Source: Geobacter argillaceus (GTDB lineage Bacteria > Desulfobacterota > Desulfuromonadia > Geobacterales > DSM-12255). Taken from it: a DNA stretch of 64,000 bases. The notes below the pieces were generated by a model. It did no database searches. It saw only the letters and a program-made list of their open reading frames with translations, and was not told where the DNA came from. The translations under genes and the position numbers were made by a program. The DNA lies in assembly GCF_007830735.1 (NCBI RefSeq), contig NZ_VLLN01000010.1:62001-126000 (forward strand), in the 5' to 3' direction. Shown here piece by piece: positions 43,467-52,258 of this stretch. Every line of letters begins with the position of its first letter. The stretch's first letter is position 1.

Positions 43467-45785
43467 TTGCTCCGTTCATTCAAAATTATAATAGTAGCAC
43501 TGCTGGGCGTCCTTCTCTGCGGTTCCGTGGCCTTTGCCGAAACCGAGCAGAGGATCGGCCAGGTGGTCATCAAGGGGAACCGGCGAATAGAAAGCGCTGC
43601 CATTGCCAATGTTCTCAAGGTGAAAGACGGGGATCCGTTTTTCCCTGAGAAGGTGGATGCCGATGTGCGGGCCATCTACAAGCTCGGCCACTTCCAGGAT
43701 GTAAAGGCTGAGACCTCGACGGGCGAAAAGGGACTGGTACTCACCTACCTGGTGACCGAGAAACCGGTTGTCAGGGTGATTACCATCGAGGGGAACAAGG
43801 AACTGAGCCTGGAAAAGGTTCGCGATGCCCTCGATATCAAGCCGAACAGCATTTTCTCCCAGAAGGAACTGGCCAAAGGGATCAGGAAGGTCAAAAAACT
43901 CTATGCCGACGAAGGTTACTACCTGGCGGAGGTGCAGGAAAAGGTTGAGAAGCGTGCGGAAAACGAACTGAATCTGCGCATTACCGTTACCGAAGGGGAT
44001 AAGATACTTATCCGGCAGATCCGCTTTGACGGCAACCGGGCATTCACTGCCGGCAAGCTCAAAAAGGCAATGGAGACTAAGGAGAAGTGGTTTTTATCCT
44101 GGCTCACCGGGGCCGGTACCTACAAGGAAGAGGTTCTGAAAAACGACGCGGCAGCCATTGCCGATCTCTACTTCAACAACGGTTATGTCAATGTGAAGGT
44201 CGGCGAGCCGAAGATCGAGCTTTTGCCGGATAAATCCGGCCTGACGGTAACCATCGCTATCACCGAGGGGGACCAGTTCCGAACCGGTACGATCAATTTC
44301 AAGGGGGACCTGCTGGAGTCGCACGATGCGCTGGCCAAGCTCGTGAAGCTGAAAAGCGGCGAACTGTTCAGCCGGGCGACCCTGCGGATGGATATCTTTA
44401 CCCTGACCGATCTCTATGCCGACAAGGGATACGCCTTTGCCAACGTAAACCCCCTTACCAGGCTCAACCCCGAGCAGAAGAACATCGACCTGACCTTCGA
44501 CTTTGAAAAGGGGGAGAAGGTCTATATCGACCGTATCAATATCTCCGGCAACACCAAGACCCGCGACAAGGTCATACGCCGGGAATTGAAGCTGGCCGAA
44601 GGCGACCTGTACGGCAGCACGGCCATCAAGAAGAGCAAGCAGAACCTGATGAACCTGGGATTCTTCGAAGAGGCCAACCTGGCCACGGCCAAGGGGGGTA
44701 GTGACAACAAGCTCAACCTGAATGTGGAGGTGAAGGAGAAACCGACCGGCACCTTCAGCATCGGCGGCGGTTACAGCTCGCTGGACGGCCTGATCGGCCA
44801 GGGGTCGATCCAGCAGGCCAACTTCCTCGGCCTCGGCCTGAAGATGAACGCCTCCGCCTCCATCGGCGGCAAGTCCCAGACCTACAACCTGGGCTTGACG
44901 GATCCGTATTTCATGGACAGTCGCTGGACCGTGGGGGGCGACATCTACCGGACCGAACGGCAGTATATCGACTACACCCGCCGGGCCACCGGTGGCGACA
45001 TCAAGGCCGGCTACCCCCTGAGCGACACGGTGAGCAGTTTCTTCGTGTACAAGTACGAGGGAAAACAGATATATAACCAGTCCCAAAGCCTGCTGGACAG
45101 CATCCGGAACGGGCTCATAACCGCGCCGGAAACCACCTCCACCACCAGCGCCATCTCGGCAAGCCTGAACCGGAACAGTACCGACTATCGACTTGACCCG
45201 ACCAGAGGGATGACGAACAGCCTGTCGGTGGAGTTTGCCGGCCTGGGCGGCACCACCCGTTATCTCCGCTATCTCGGCCAGAGTTCCTATTACATTCCGG
45301 CGTTCTGGAGTGCGGTCTTTTCGGCCCATGCCACCCTTGGCCATATCCAGGCGCTCGGCAAGGAGGTTCCGATCGACGAGAAGTTCTATCTCGGCGGCAT
45401 CAGCACGGTGCGCGGCTATGGTGGCAGGACCATCAGTCCGTTCCGAACGAACACGGTCGTGGGCACCGACGTGGACGGCATCAAATCCGTCTCCATTGCC
45501 CGTGCCTACATCGGCGGCGATACGGAGGCCATCGGGAACCTGGAACTGGTCTTCCCCATCCTGAAAGAGGCGGGTCTCAAGGGGGTGCTCTTCTTTGACG
45601 CCGGCAACGCCTACGAGAAGGCAAGCGACATCTTTTCCAGCATGAGGACCAGCTACGGCTTCGGGGTCCGCTGGTTTTCACCCATCGGCCCACTCCGTCT
45701 GGAGTACGGCATTCCGCTCAACCCCCGCAAGGATATCGACTCCAGTGGCGGCAAGCTGGAGTTTTCCATCGGCGGTTTTTTCTGA
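43467..45785 (+). CDS. bamA: Outer-membrane protein assembly factor BamA
   Basis: 772 residues from TTG 43467 (TTGGAGG upstream). A signal peptide (1-24, ending AFA) is followed by five POTRA domains: 'IGQVVIKGNRRIESAAIANVL' begins the first and 'VYIDRINISGNTKTRDKVIRRELKLAEGDLY' the last. The Omp85 barrel has 'VRGYGGRTISPF' (L6 motif region VRGY) near residue 650. The protein ends GKLEFSIGGFF with the C-terminal Phe expected of barrel proteins. It inserts beta-barrels in the outer membrane. Confidence 0.96.
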   Translation: MLRSFKIIIVALLGVLLCGSVAFAETEQRIGQVVIKGNRRIESAAIANVLKVKDGDPFFPEKVDADVRAIYKLGHFQDVKAETSTGEKGLVLTYLVTEKPVVRVITIEGNKELSLEKVRDALDIKPNSIFSQKELAKGIRKVKKLYADEGYYLAEVQEKVEKRAENELNLRITVTEGDKILIRQIRFDGNRAFTAGKLKKAMETKEKWFLSWLTGAGTYKEEVLKNDAAAIADLYFNNGYVNVKVGEPKIELLPDKSGLTVTIAITEGDQFRTGTINFKGDLLESHDALAKLVKLKSGELFSRATLRMDIFTLTDLYADKGYAFANVNPLTRLNPEQKNIDLTFDFEKGEKVYIDRINISGNTKTRDKVIRRELKLAEGDLYGSTAIKKSKQNLMNLGFFEEANLATAKGGSDNKLNLNVEVKEKPTGTFSIGGGYSSLDGLIGQGSIQQANFLGLGLKMNASASIGGKSQTYNLGLTDPYFMDSRWTVGGDIYRTERQYIDYTRRATGGDIKAGYPLSDTVSSFFVYKYEGKQIYNQSQSLLDSIRNGLITAPETTSTTSAISASLNRNSTDYRLDPTRGMTNSLSVEFAGLGGTTRYLRYLGQSSYYIPAFWSAVFSAHATLGHIQALGKEVPIDEKFYLGGISTVRGYGGRTISPFRTNTVVGTDVDGIKSVSIARAYIGGDTEAIGNLELVFPILKEAGLKGVLFFDAGNAYEKASDIFSSMRTSYGFGVRWFSPIGPLRLEYGIPLNPRKDIDSSGGKLEFSIGGFF

Positions 45786-45833
45786 TCTCGATATTACTTA
45801 GGACGCGAACTTAGCATAGACAAGGAGAATCCC

Positions 45834-46364
45834 ATGAAACGCATCGTTGTATTCGTCTTTGCGGCACTGCTTGTTGCCGCGGCCCCGGCCATGGCCGAGG
45901 TGAAACTCGGCTCGGTGGATATCCAGAAGATCCTGCTTACCTCGGAAGCCGGCAAGGAGGCCAAGGACCAGCTTTCCCAACGGGCCGCCAGATATGAGCA
46001 GGAGAAGAACGGCAAGGAGGAAGAGCTCAAGAAGCTGAAGGGCGAGCTGGAGAAACAGAGCGTGCTCCTCTCCGAATCGGCCCGGGGCGCCAAGGAGAAG
46101 GACTACCAGCAGAGACTGAAGGAGTTCCAGCGGTTTCTGAAGGATGCCCAGGATGACCTCCAGACCAAAAACGACGAGCTGACCAACCGGCTTGTCGAGG
46201 AGATCGTCAAGGTGGTTCAGGAGTATGGCCGCAAGAATGGCTTTACGTATGTTTACGTCAAGAACGAGGGGATGATCTACATTGATGAGAAATCAGATCT
46301 GACTGAAGATATCCTTCGCCAGTTCAATGCGTTGAAAAAGATGGGCGATCAGATCAAGAAGTGA
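45834..46364 (+). CDS. skp: Periplasmic chaperone Skp/OmpH
   Basis: 176 residues. A signal peptide (1-21, ending AMA) precedes 'EVKLGSVDIQKILLTSEAGKEAKDQL'. A long Lys/Glu-rich coiled coil (about 45-120) forms the jellyfish tentacles, and VVQEYGRKNGFTYVYVKNEGMIYID closes the beta-body. It carries unfolded outer-membrane proteins to BamA, which precedes it. Confidence 0.93.
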   Translation: MKRIVVFVFAALLVAAAPAMAEVKLGSVDIQKILLTSEAGKEAKDQLSQRAARYEQEKNGKEEELKKLKGELEKQSVLLSESARGAKEKDYQQRLKEFQRFLKDAQDDLQTKNDELTNRLVEEIVKVVQEYGRKNGFTYVYVKNEGMIYIDEKSDLTEDILRQFNALKKMGDQIKK

Positions 46365-46371
46365 TGAATCA

Positions 46372-46417
46372 GTTCGATGTTCGATGTTGAAGATCCGAAA
46401 ACCTCGAACATCGAACA
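46372..46417. repeat. Heptamer inverted arrays (GTTCGAT / TCGAACA)
   Basis: GTTCGAT, GTTCGAT, GTTGAAG (46372-46392) face TCGAACA, TCGAACA (46404-46417). Thirteen bases (GTTCGATGTTCGA) can pair. The array fills the skp-lpxD spacer. Confidence 0.85.
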
Positions 46418-46434
46418 GCCTTTGAGGTAGAAAC

Positions 46435-47478
46435 GTGGGAATGACTCTACAGGAACTTGCCGAGTATCTCGGCGGCCGGGTGATCGGCGACGCCGCCGTC
46501 CGTATCAGCGAGTTAGGCACGCTGGACGATGCCGGCGAGGGGCAGATCACCTTCCTGGCCAACCCCAGGTATGCGGCCAAGGTGGCTACAACCAGGGCTG
46601 CGGCGGTGATCCTGCCCCCGGGGGCGGAGAACCACGGCCGAAACGCCATTGAGGTGGCCAATCCCTATCTTGCATTTGCAAAGCTGCTTACCCTGTTTAC
46701 CAGCAGTCCCCGTGTTGCCCATGGGGTCATGGAAGGGGCATTCGTAGCGGCTACTGCGGTCATTGGCGCCGACGCCACACTGTACCCCGGGGTGTTCGTT
46801 GCCGATAACGTGCGAATCGGCGAGCGGGTGACTCTCTATCCGGGTGTCACCCTTTATCCCGGTGCGGTGCTGGGGGACGACGTCACCCTTCATAGCGGAG
46901 TCGCCGTACGGGAAGGATGCCGGATCGGCAGCAGGGTCACCATTCACAACGGTTCGGTCATCGGCAGCGACGGTTTCGGTTATGCGCCGGACGGTCCTGC
47001 CTGGTACAAGATCCCCCAGATCGGCATCGTGGTGATCGAGGACGACGTGGAGATCGGCGCCAACACGGTCATCGACCGGGCAGCCCTGGAGGCCACCGTG
47101 GTGAGGCGCGGTACCAAGATCGACAACCTTGTCCAGATCGCCCATAACTGCGTGATCGGCGAGAACTGCATGATCGTCTCCCAGGTGGGGGTTTCGGGCA
47201 GTACCAAGCTCGGGAACCATGTGACCCTCGGGGGACAGGTGGGGATTGCCGGCCATCTTACGATCGGCGACAATGTCATGATCGCGGCCCAGTCCGGGGT
47301 GCCGGGGAATGTGCCGGCCGGTCAGGTGCTGAGCGGCAGTCCGGCTATTCCCCACCGGGAGTGGCTGAAGGCCTCAACCGTTTTCGGTCGTCTGCCGGAG
47401 CTGCGCAAGACCGTTGCCGGCCTGGAGAAGCGGCTGGCAGAGCTGGAAGGGAAGGCAGAAAAATCGATGAATGGCTAA
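46435..47478 (+). CDS. lpxD: UDP-3-O-acyl-glucosamine N-acyltransferase
   Basis: 347 residues from GTG 46435, seven bases after GAGG; ATG 46441 is the alternative. The N-terminal uridine-binding domain ([42 protein letters not shown]) precedes hexapeptide repeats with the catalytic His in [15 protein letters not shown]-terminal helix ([18 protein letters not shown]) completes it. It adds the N-linked acyl chain in lipid A synthesis. Confidence 0.95.
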   Translation: MGMTLQELAEYLGGRVIGDAAVRISELGTLDDAGEGQITFLANPRYAAKVATTRAAAVILPPGAENHGRNAIEVANPYLAFAKLLTLFTSSPRVAHGVMEGAFVAATAVIGADATLYPGVFVADNVRIGERVTLYPGVTLYPGAVLGDDVTLHSGVAVREGCRIGSRVTIHNGSVIGSDGFGYAPDGPAWYKIPQIGIVVIEDDVEIGANTVIDRAALEATVVRRGTKIDNLVQIAHNCVIGENCMIVSQVGVSGSTKLGNHVTLGGQVGIAGHLTIGDNVMIAAQSGVPGNVPAGQVLSGSPAIPHREWLKASTVFGRLPELRKTVAGLEKRLAELEGKAEKSMNG

Positions 47479-47540
47479 GTGGTTGAGTGGGGGCAATTTG
47501 AACACTCTATGCTTTTGATGCTACTTTATTGCCCTTTGAA

Positions 47541-47715
47541 TTTTCGTCCCATCGGGACAGAATGCTTGTAGCCGGGGGATTCATCCCCCGGTGTCGGATT
47601 GGATTTTACCTTCGGTCACGTCCGTGACGAACGAACATTTTACTTGAACCCCGGCGATAAATCGCCGGGCTACAGGCATTCTGTCCCGATGGGACGTAAT
47701 CTGACAATGTAGAAT
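47541..47715. repeat. Composite hairpin element (REPIN/MITE-like), copy 2
   Basis: Arms at 47545-47592 and about 47650-47696 match those of the copy at 34527-34682, including the CCGGGGG-ATTCAT-CCCCCGG and CCGGCGATAAATCGCCGG palindromes. The middle is diverged but keeps GTCACG-TC-CGTGAC. Both copies continue into a shared TCTGAC-(N)-GTAGAAT end. It occupies the lpxD-fabZ spacer (47479-47747), which has no gene. Confidence 0.88.
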
Positions 47716-47747
47716 GAATACCTGTTTTTCATTGAATGGAGTGGCAG

Positions 47748-48194
47748 ATGATAATGGACATCAACGAGGTTATGAGAATCCTTCCGCACCGCTATCCGTT
47801 CCTCCTGGTTGACCGGGTCGTGGAGCACGAGGCGGGTAAGCGGATTGTCGGCATCAAGAACGTGACCATCAACGAGCCGTTTTTCCAGGGGCACTTTCCC
47901 GGCCACCCGGTAATGCCGGGGGTGCTGATTATCGAGGGGATGGCCCAGGTGGGGGGGATTCTCGCCTATCTCGCCTCGGATGACGAGGTCAGGAAGAAGG
48001 TCTGCTATTTCGCCGGGATCGATAACGCCAAGTTCCGCCGCCCGGTCCGGCCCGGTGACCAGCTCCGGATCGAGATGACCGCCACTGCCTGCAAGCGCGG
48101 CATCTGGTGCTTCAGCGGCAAGGCATTCGTTGACGACAAGCTGGCGGCCGAGGCGGAACTGAAGGCGACGTTCGCCGAGATGGACAGACAGTAA
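47748..48194 (+). CDS. fabZ: 3-hydroxyacyl-ACP dehydratase FabZ
   Basis: 148 residues from ATG 47748, six bases after [15 protein letters not shown] (about 13-23) and the active-site block [20 protein letters not shown] (catalytic His and Glu) are intact. It dehydrates 3-hydroxyacyl-ACP, competing with LpxA and LpxD for substrate; that explains its place between them. Confidence 0.96.
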   Translation: MIMDINEVMRILPHRYPFLLVDRVVEHEAGKRIVGIKNVTINEPFFQGHFPGHPVMPGVLIIEGMAQVGGILAYLASDDEVRKKVCYFAGIDNAKFRRPVRPGDQLRIEMTATACKRGIWCFSGKAFVDDKLAAEAELKATFAEMDRQ

Positions 48195-48199
48195 AAACG

Positions 48200-48227
48200 G
48201 TGACTGGTAACTCGTGACTGGTGACGG
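48200..48227. repeat. Heptamer tandem array, four GTGACTG-type units
   Basis: GTGACTG, GTAACTC, GTGACTG, GTGACGG in strict 7-bp register, five bases after the fabZ stop. CGAGTTAC further on (about 48252-48259) can pair with GTAACTCG in the array. Confidence 0.8.
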
Positions 48228-48286
48228 GAAAATAGCTTCCTGAACCCGGCTGCGAGTTACTTGTTGCGTTCCTGAGGAGCATAGTT

Positions 48287-49063
48287 ATGATTCATGCAAC
48301 AGCAATTATCCATCCCGGCGCCGAACTGGCCGAGGATGTGGAGATCGGCCCCTATGCCGTCATCGGCGGGCAGGTGAAGATCGGCAAGGGAACCAGGGTC
48401 GGCCCCCATGCGGTCGTGGAGGGGTGGACCACCATCGGCGAGTACAACCATATCTTTCAGCTGGCTTCTGTCGGCGCCATTCCCCAGGACCTCAAGTACA
48501 AGGGGGAAGAGACCTATCTGAAGATCGGCGACCGGAATACCATCCGCGAGTTCTCCACCATAAATCTCGGCACGGTCACCGGCGACGGCGAGACCACCAT
48601 CGGCAACGACAACCTGTTCATGGCGTACTCCCACGTGGCTCACGACTGCCATATCGGCAACAGTGTCATCATGGCCAATGCCGCTACCCTGGCGGGCCAT
48701 ATCACCGTGGAAGACTTTGCCAACATCGGCGGTCTTTCGGCTGTCCACCAGTTTACCCGGATCGGCGCCCATTCCATGATCGGTGGTGGAACACTGGTGG
48801 GCCGGGATCTTCCCCCCTTCACCATTGCCGCCACCGGCAACAAGCGGGACGCCGAACTGCGCGGCGTGAACCTGATCGGTCTCAAGCGGCGCGGGTTCAC
48901 TGACGAGGCGATCTCCTCCATCAAAAAAACCTACCTGATCTTCACGTCGGACTGCAAGGCCGACGAGGCGTTGACCCGGATACGGGCCGAGGTGCCGCAG
49001 ACGCCGGAGGTGCAGCAGTTCCTGGCGTTCGTGGAATCTTCGCAACGGGGCTGTATCAGGTAG
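48287..49063 (+). CDS. lpxA: UDP-N-acetylglucosamine acyltransferase
   Basis: 258 residues with regular hexapeptide repeats from IHPGAELAEDVEIGPYAVIGG to SAVHQFTRIGAHSMIGGG. The catalytic His is in MAYSHVAHDCHIGN (about 125). The C-terminal helical domain begins near residue 195. It starts lipid A synthesis by acylating UDP-GlcNAc. TGAGGAG precedes the ATG. Confidence 0.97.
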   Translation: MIHATAIIHPGAELAEDVEIGPYAVIGGQVKIGKGTRVGPHAVVEGWTTIGEYNHIFQLASVGAIPQDLKYKGEETYLKIGDRNTIREFSTINLGTVTGDGETTIGNDNLFMAYSHVAHDCHIGNSVIMANAATLAGHITVEDFANIGGLSAVHQFTRIGAHSMIGGGTLVGRDLPPFTIAATGNKRDAELRGVNLIGLKRRGFTDEAISSIKKTYLIFTSDCKADEALTRIRAEVPQTPEVQQFLAFVESSQRGCIR

Positions 49064-49080
49064 GCGAATGAACCTGAATT

Positions 49081-49180
49081 AAACACAGAGGCACAGAGTA
49101 CACGGAGTAAATGCAGAGTTTGACCATTGTCGGAAAGGTGATGGTTTTCTCCGTGTCCTCCGTGTCTCCTCCGTGTTGAA
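49081..49180. repeat. Nonamer-period inverted repeat (hairpin), copy 2
   Basis: Left arm units CACAGAGGC, ACAGAGTAC, ACGGAGTAA (49083-49110) and right arm CTCCGTGTC, CTCCGTGTC, TCCTCCGTGT (49149-49177). It fills the lpxA-lpxB spacer; an open frame from 49173 begins inside it but is unlikely to be the lpxB start. Confidence 0.85.
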
Positions 49181-49229
49181 CTGGGGGGGTCCTTCCCGTC
49201 GGCTGGGAAGGACAGGGAGACATCGTTCG

Positions 49230-50372
49230 TTGGGCAAGCGGATCATGATAGTTGCCGGCGAGGCCTCCGGTGACATGTACGGCGCCAGGCTCGTCGAAGA
49301 GGCGCTTCAACTGGAGTCGGACGTCCGGTTCTTCGGGATTGGCGGCGCCGACATGCGGGCCGCCGGTGTCGAGACCCTGGTGGACGCCAATACACTGGCC
49401 GTGATGGGGCTGGTGGAGGTGGTTTCCCAGTTCCGGGTCATCGCCAGGGCCTTTAGCACCCTCAAACGGATCATCCGCACCACCCCCCCGGACCTGCTGA
49501 TCCTCATCGACTATCCCGGTTTCAATCTGCGTCTCGCTGCCGTGGCCAAGGCTGCCGGGGTGCCGGTCCTGTACTACATCAGCCCCAAGGTCTGGGCCTG
49601 GCGTCCCGGGCGGGCGAAGAAGATCGCCGCGACGGTGAGTCACGTGGCAGTGATCTTCCCGTTCGAGGTACCGATCTACGAGAAGGTAGGGGCGCCGGTC
49701 ACCTTTGTCGGCCACCCGCTGCTGGAGATGGTAGCACCGGCCATGACCCGTGCCGCGGCGCTGGAGGCGTTCGGGCTCACGGGGGGGCGTGTCGTGGGGC
49801 TGTTTCCGGGGAGCCGCAGGAGCGAGATCACCTCCCTCCTGCCGGTGATGCTGGCGGCGGCGGCCCTGCTCAAGGAGCGCTTTCCCGACCTGCGGTTCGT
49901 CCTCCCCCTGGCGTCCAGCATCGAACGGAGCCTGGTGGATGGTCTGCTGGCCGGTGCCGGCGTGGAGGCAACCGTCGTCCGGGGGAAGAACTACGATGTC
50001 ATGCAGGTCTGCGATGCCATCATTGCCGCGTCGGGAACCGTTACCCTGGAGATCGCCCTCATGGGCATCCCCGAGGTCATCATCTATAAGGTGGCGCCGC
50101 TTACCTATGCCGTGGGGAAACGGCTGGTGAAGGTGGCGCATATGGGGATCGGCAACATCGTGGCGGGCGAGCGGGTGGTGCCGGAACTCCTGCAGCACGA
50201 GGCAGAGCCGCTGCCGATTGCCGACGCCATCGGGCTATACTTCACCGACCGCGACTATCGGGAGATGGTGGTTGCCAAGCTGAAGGGGATACGCGAAAAG
50301 CTCGGTACACCGGGCGCCTCGGAGCGCGTCGCCAGACTGGCCCTCGGAATGGCTGCCGGATACGAAAAATAA
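49230..50372 (+). CDS. lpxB: Lipid-A-disaccharide synthase
   Basis: 380 residues from TTG 49230, giving MGKRIMIVAGEASGDMYGARL, which matches the family start; ATG 49245 is an alternative. LLILIDYPGFNLRLA, VLYYISPKVWAWRPGRAKKIA and the GT19 C-terminal block SGTVTLEIALMGIPEVIIYK are diagnostic. It joins UDP-2,3-diacyl-GlcN to lipid X. The enzyme for lipid X (LpxH/LpxI/LpxG), often encoded just before lpxB, is not here. Confidence 0.95.
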   Translation: MGKRIMIVAGEASGDMYGARLVEEALQLESDVRFFGIGGADMRAAGVETLVDANTLAVMGLVEVVSQFRVIARAFSTLKRIIRTTPPDLLILIDYPGFNLRLAAVAKAAGVPVLYYISPKVWAWRPGRAKKIAATVSHVAVIFPFEVPIYEKVGAPVTFVGHPLLEMVAPAMTRAAALEAFGLTGGRVVGLFPGSRRSEITSLLPVMLAAAALLKERFPDLRFVLPLASSIERSLVDGLLAGAGVEATVVRGKNYDVMQVCDAIIAASGTVTLEIALMGIPEVIIYKVAPLTYAVGKRLVKVAHMGIGNIVAGERVVPELLQHEAEPLPIADAIGLYFTDRDYREMVVAKLKGIREKLGTPGASERVARLALGMAAGYEK

Positions 50373-50381
50373 TTCTGAAAG

Positions 50382-50520
50382 GGCATTTGAAACACTGAGC
50401 AACAGCGCAACGGAGAAGTCTTGAGAACCAATGGGGTAACCGTCTCGGTGACTTATTTTCTTGATGTAATTTTTTGATTTCTCAGTTGCTCCGTTGCTCA
50501 GTGTTATTCCAAATGCCGTT
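50382..50520. repeat. Nonamer-period inverted repeat (hairpin), copy 3
   Basis: Left arm GGCATTTGAAACACTGAGCA and on to 50418; right arm 50477-50519, whose complement begins GGCATTTGGAATAACACTGA. GAGCAACGG-type units lie inside. It fills the lpxB-msbA spacer and ends about 11 bases before the msbA start. Confidence 0.87.
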
Positions 50521-50530
50521 CATGGGATAA

Positions 50531-52258
50531 ATGGAAACCTTTAAACGTCTGCTTACCTACAGCAAGCCCTACACCTGGCGCATCATCATCTCCGCCATCG
50601 CGTCTCTGGTGGTCGGCGGTATGGACAGTGGCTTCGCCTATCTGGCCGGACCGGCGCTGAAACAGATCTTTTCGGACAACAACCGGCTGCTGCTCCAACT
50701 CCTGCCCATGGCTATCATTGCCATTTTCCTGTTGCGGGGCTTAAGCCGGTACGTTAACGAATACTTCATCCGCACCGCGGGCCAGCTGGCGATCCAGGAT
50801 ATCCGCAACGAAATCTACCGGAAGAACATGGCACTGAGCATCGGGTATTTCGCCAGCAACCAGACCGGCAGCCTCATGTCGCGGGTCCTGAACGACGTGA
50901 CCATGATGCAGGAGGGGGTGGCGAACGTCATCACCAGTTTCTTTCGTGACGGATTCGGGGCGCTGTCTCTGCTGGGGCTGATCTTCTATCTCAACTGGAA
51001 GCTGGCGCTCATCGCCTTTCTGGTGATTCCCGCCTCTGTGGTGCCGGCCCAGAAGATCGGCCGGCGGATCAAGAAAGCGTCCCAGGAGAGCCAGGGGCGG
51101 ATGGGGGAGCTGACGAGCATTCTCCAGGAGAGCTTTTCCGGGATCAAGGTGATCAAGGCCTTTGCCCTGGAACCGCGGGAGGTAGCCAAATTTGCTGCCG
51201 CCAACCTTGGTTTTTACCGTTTCATGCGGAAAGGGATCAAATACGAGGGGGTGTCGGTGCCTATCATGGAACTCCTCACCTCCCTGGGGATTGCCGGCGT
51301 CCTCTGGTTCGGCGGGTACCAGGTCATCAGCGGCGCCATGAAACCGGAAGCGCTGCTGTCGTTCATCGCGGCCATGGTCCTGCTGTTCAATCCGATCAAG
51401 AAGCTGAGCGGCACCTTCAATACCCTGCAACGCTCGCTGGGCGCGGCAGAGCGGGTTTTTGCCTCCATCGACGAACTGCCCGAGATCGTCGACCCGGCTC
51501 TGCCGGTCACCCTGGAGCAGGCGCGGGGCGACGTGCAGTTCCGCGATGTCTGGTTCACCTACGGCGACCAGGAAGAGTGGGTCCTCAGTGGAATCGACAT
51601 CGAGGCCAGGCGGGGAGAGATCGTCGCCCTGGTGGGTCCTTCCGGCGGCGGCAAGACCACCCTGGTCTCGCTGATCACCCGGTTTTACGACGTCAGCCGG
51701 GGAACTGTCCTGCTCGACGGCAACGACATCCGTACTCTCAGGCTGCAGGACCTGCTCGGTAATGTGGCCCTTGTCGATCAGGAAACGATCCTGTTCAACG
51801 ACACCATTGCCAACAATATCCGCTACGGCAGGCCGGATGCGACCGATGCCAGTGTGGAGGCGGCTGCCAGGGCCGCCTTTGCCCACGACTTCATCATGGA
51901 GATGCCCGAAGGGTATGCCACCGGCATCGGCGACCGGGGTGTCCGCCTTTCCGGCGGCCAGCGCCAGCGGCTCTGCATTGCCCGGGCCATCCTGAAAGAT
52001 GCGCCGGTCCTGATCCTGGACGAGGCGACCAGCGCCCTGGACACCGAGAGCGAACAGATGGTGCAGCAGGCCCTGAACAACCTGATGCGGAACCGGACCA
52101 CCTTTGTTATCGCCCACCGGCTCTCCACCGTCCTTCATGCCGACCGGATCGTGGTGCTGGAGGGGGGGCGGATCGTGGAAAGCGGCAGCCACAGCCAGCT
52201 CCTGGCCCTTGACGGTACCTACCGGCGTCTGTACGACATGCAGTTCCAGGAATCATGA
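50531..52258 (+). CDS. msbA: Lipid A export ABC transporter MsbA
   Basis: 575 residues. Six transmembrane helices (about 1-310) precede an ABC domain: Walker A GPSGGGKTT (about 372-380), signature LSGGQRQRLCIARAI, Walker B VLILDEATSALD, H-loop 'IAHRLST'. Context between lpxB and waaA supports the lipid A-core flippase role over a generic exporter. The stop overlaps the next ATG (ATGA). Confidence 0.93.
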   Translation: METFKRLLTYSKPYTWRIIISAIASLVVGGMDSGFAYLAGPALKQIFSDNNRLLLQLLPMAIIAIFLLRGLSRYVNEYFIRTAGQLAIQDIRNEIYRKNMALSIGYFASNQTGSLMSRVLNDVTMMQEGVANVITSFFRDGFGALSLLGLIFYLNWKLALIAFLVIPASVVPAQKIGRRIKKASQESQGRMGELTSILQESFSGIKVIKAFALEPREVAKFAAANLGFYRFMRKGIKYEGVSVPIMELLTSLGIAGVLWFGGYQVISGAMKPEALLSFIAAMVLLFNPIKKLSGTFNTLQRSLGAAERVFASIDELPEIVDPALPVTLEQARGDVQFRDVWFTYGDQEEWVLSGIDIEARRGEIVALVGPSGGGKTTLVSLITRFYDVSRGTVLLDGNDIRTLRLQDLLGNVALVDQETILFNDTIANNIRYGRPDATDASVEAAARAAFAHDFIMEMPEGYATGIGDRGVRLSGGQRQRLCIARAILKDAPVLILDEATSALDTESEQMVQQALNNLMRNRTTFVIAHRLSTVLHADRIVVLEGGRIVESGSHSQLLALDGTYRRLYDMQFQES

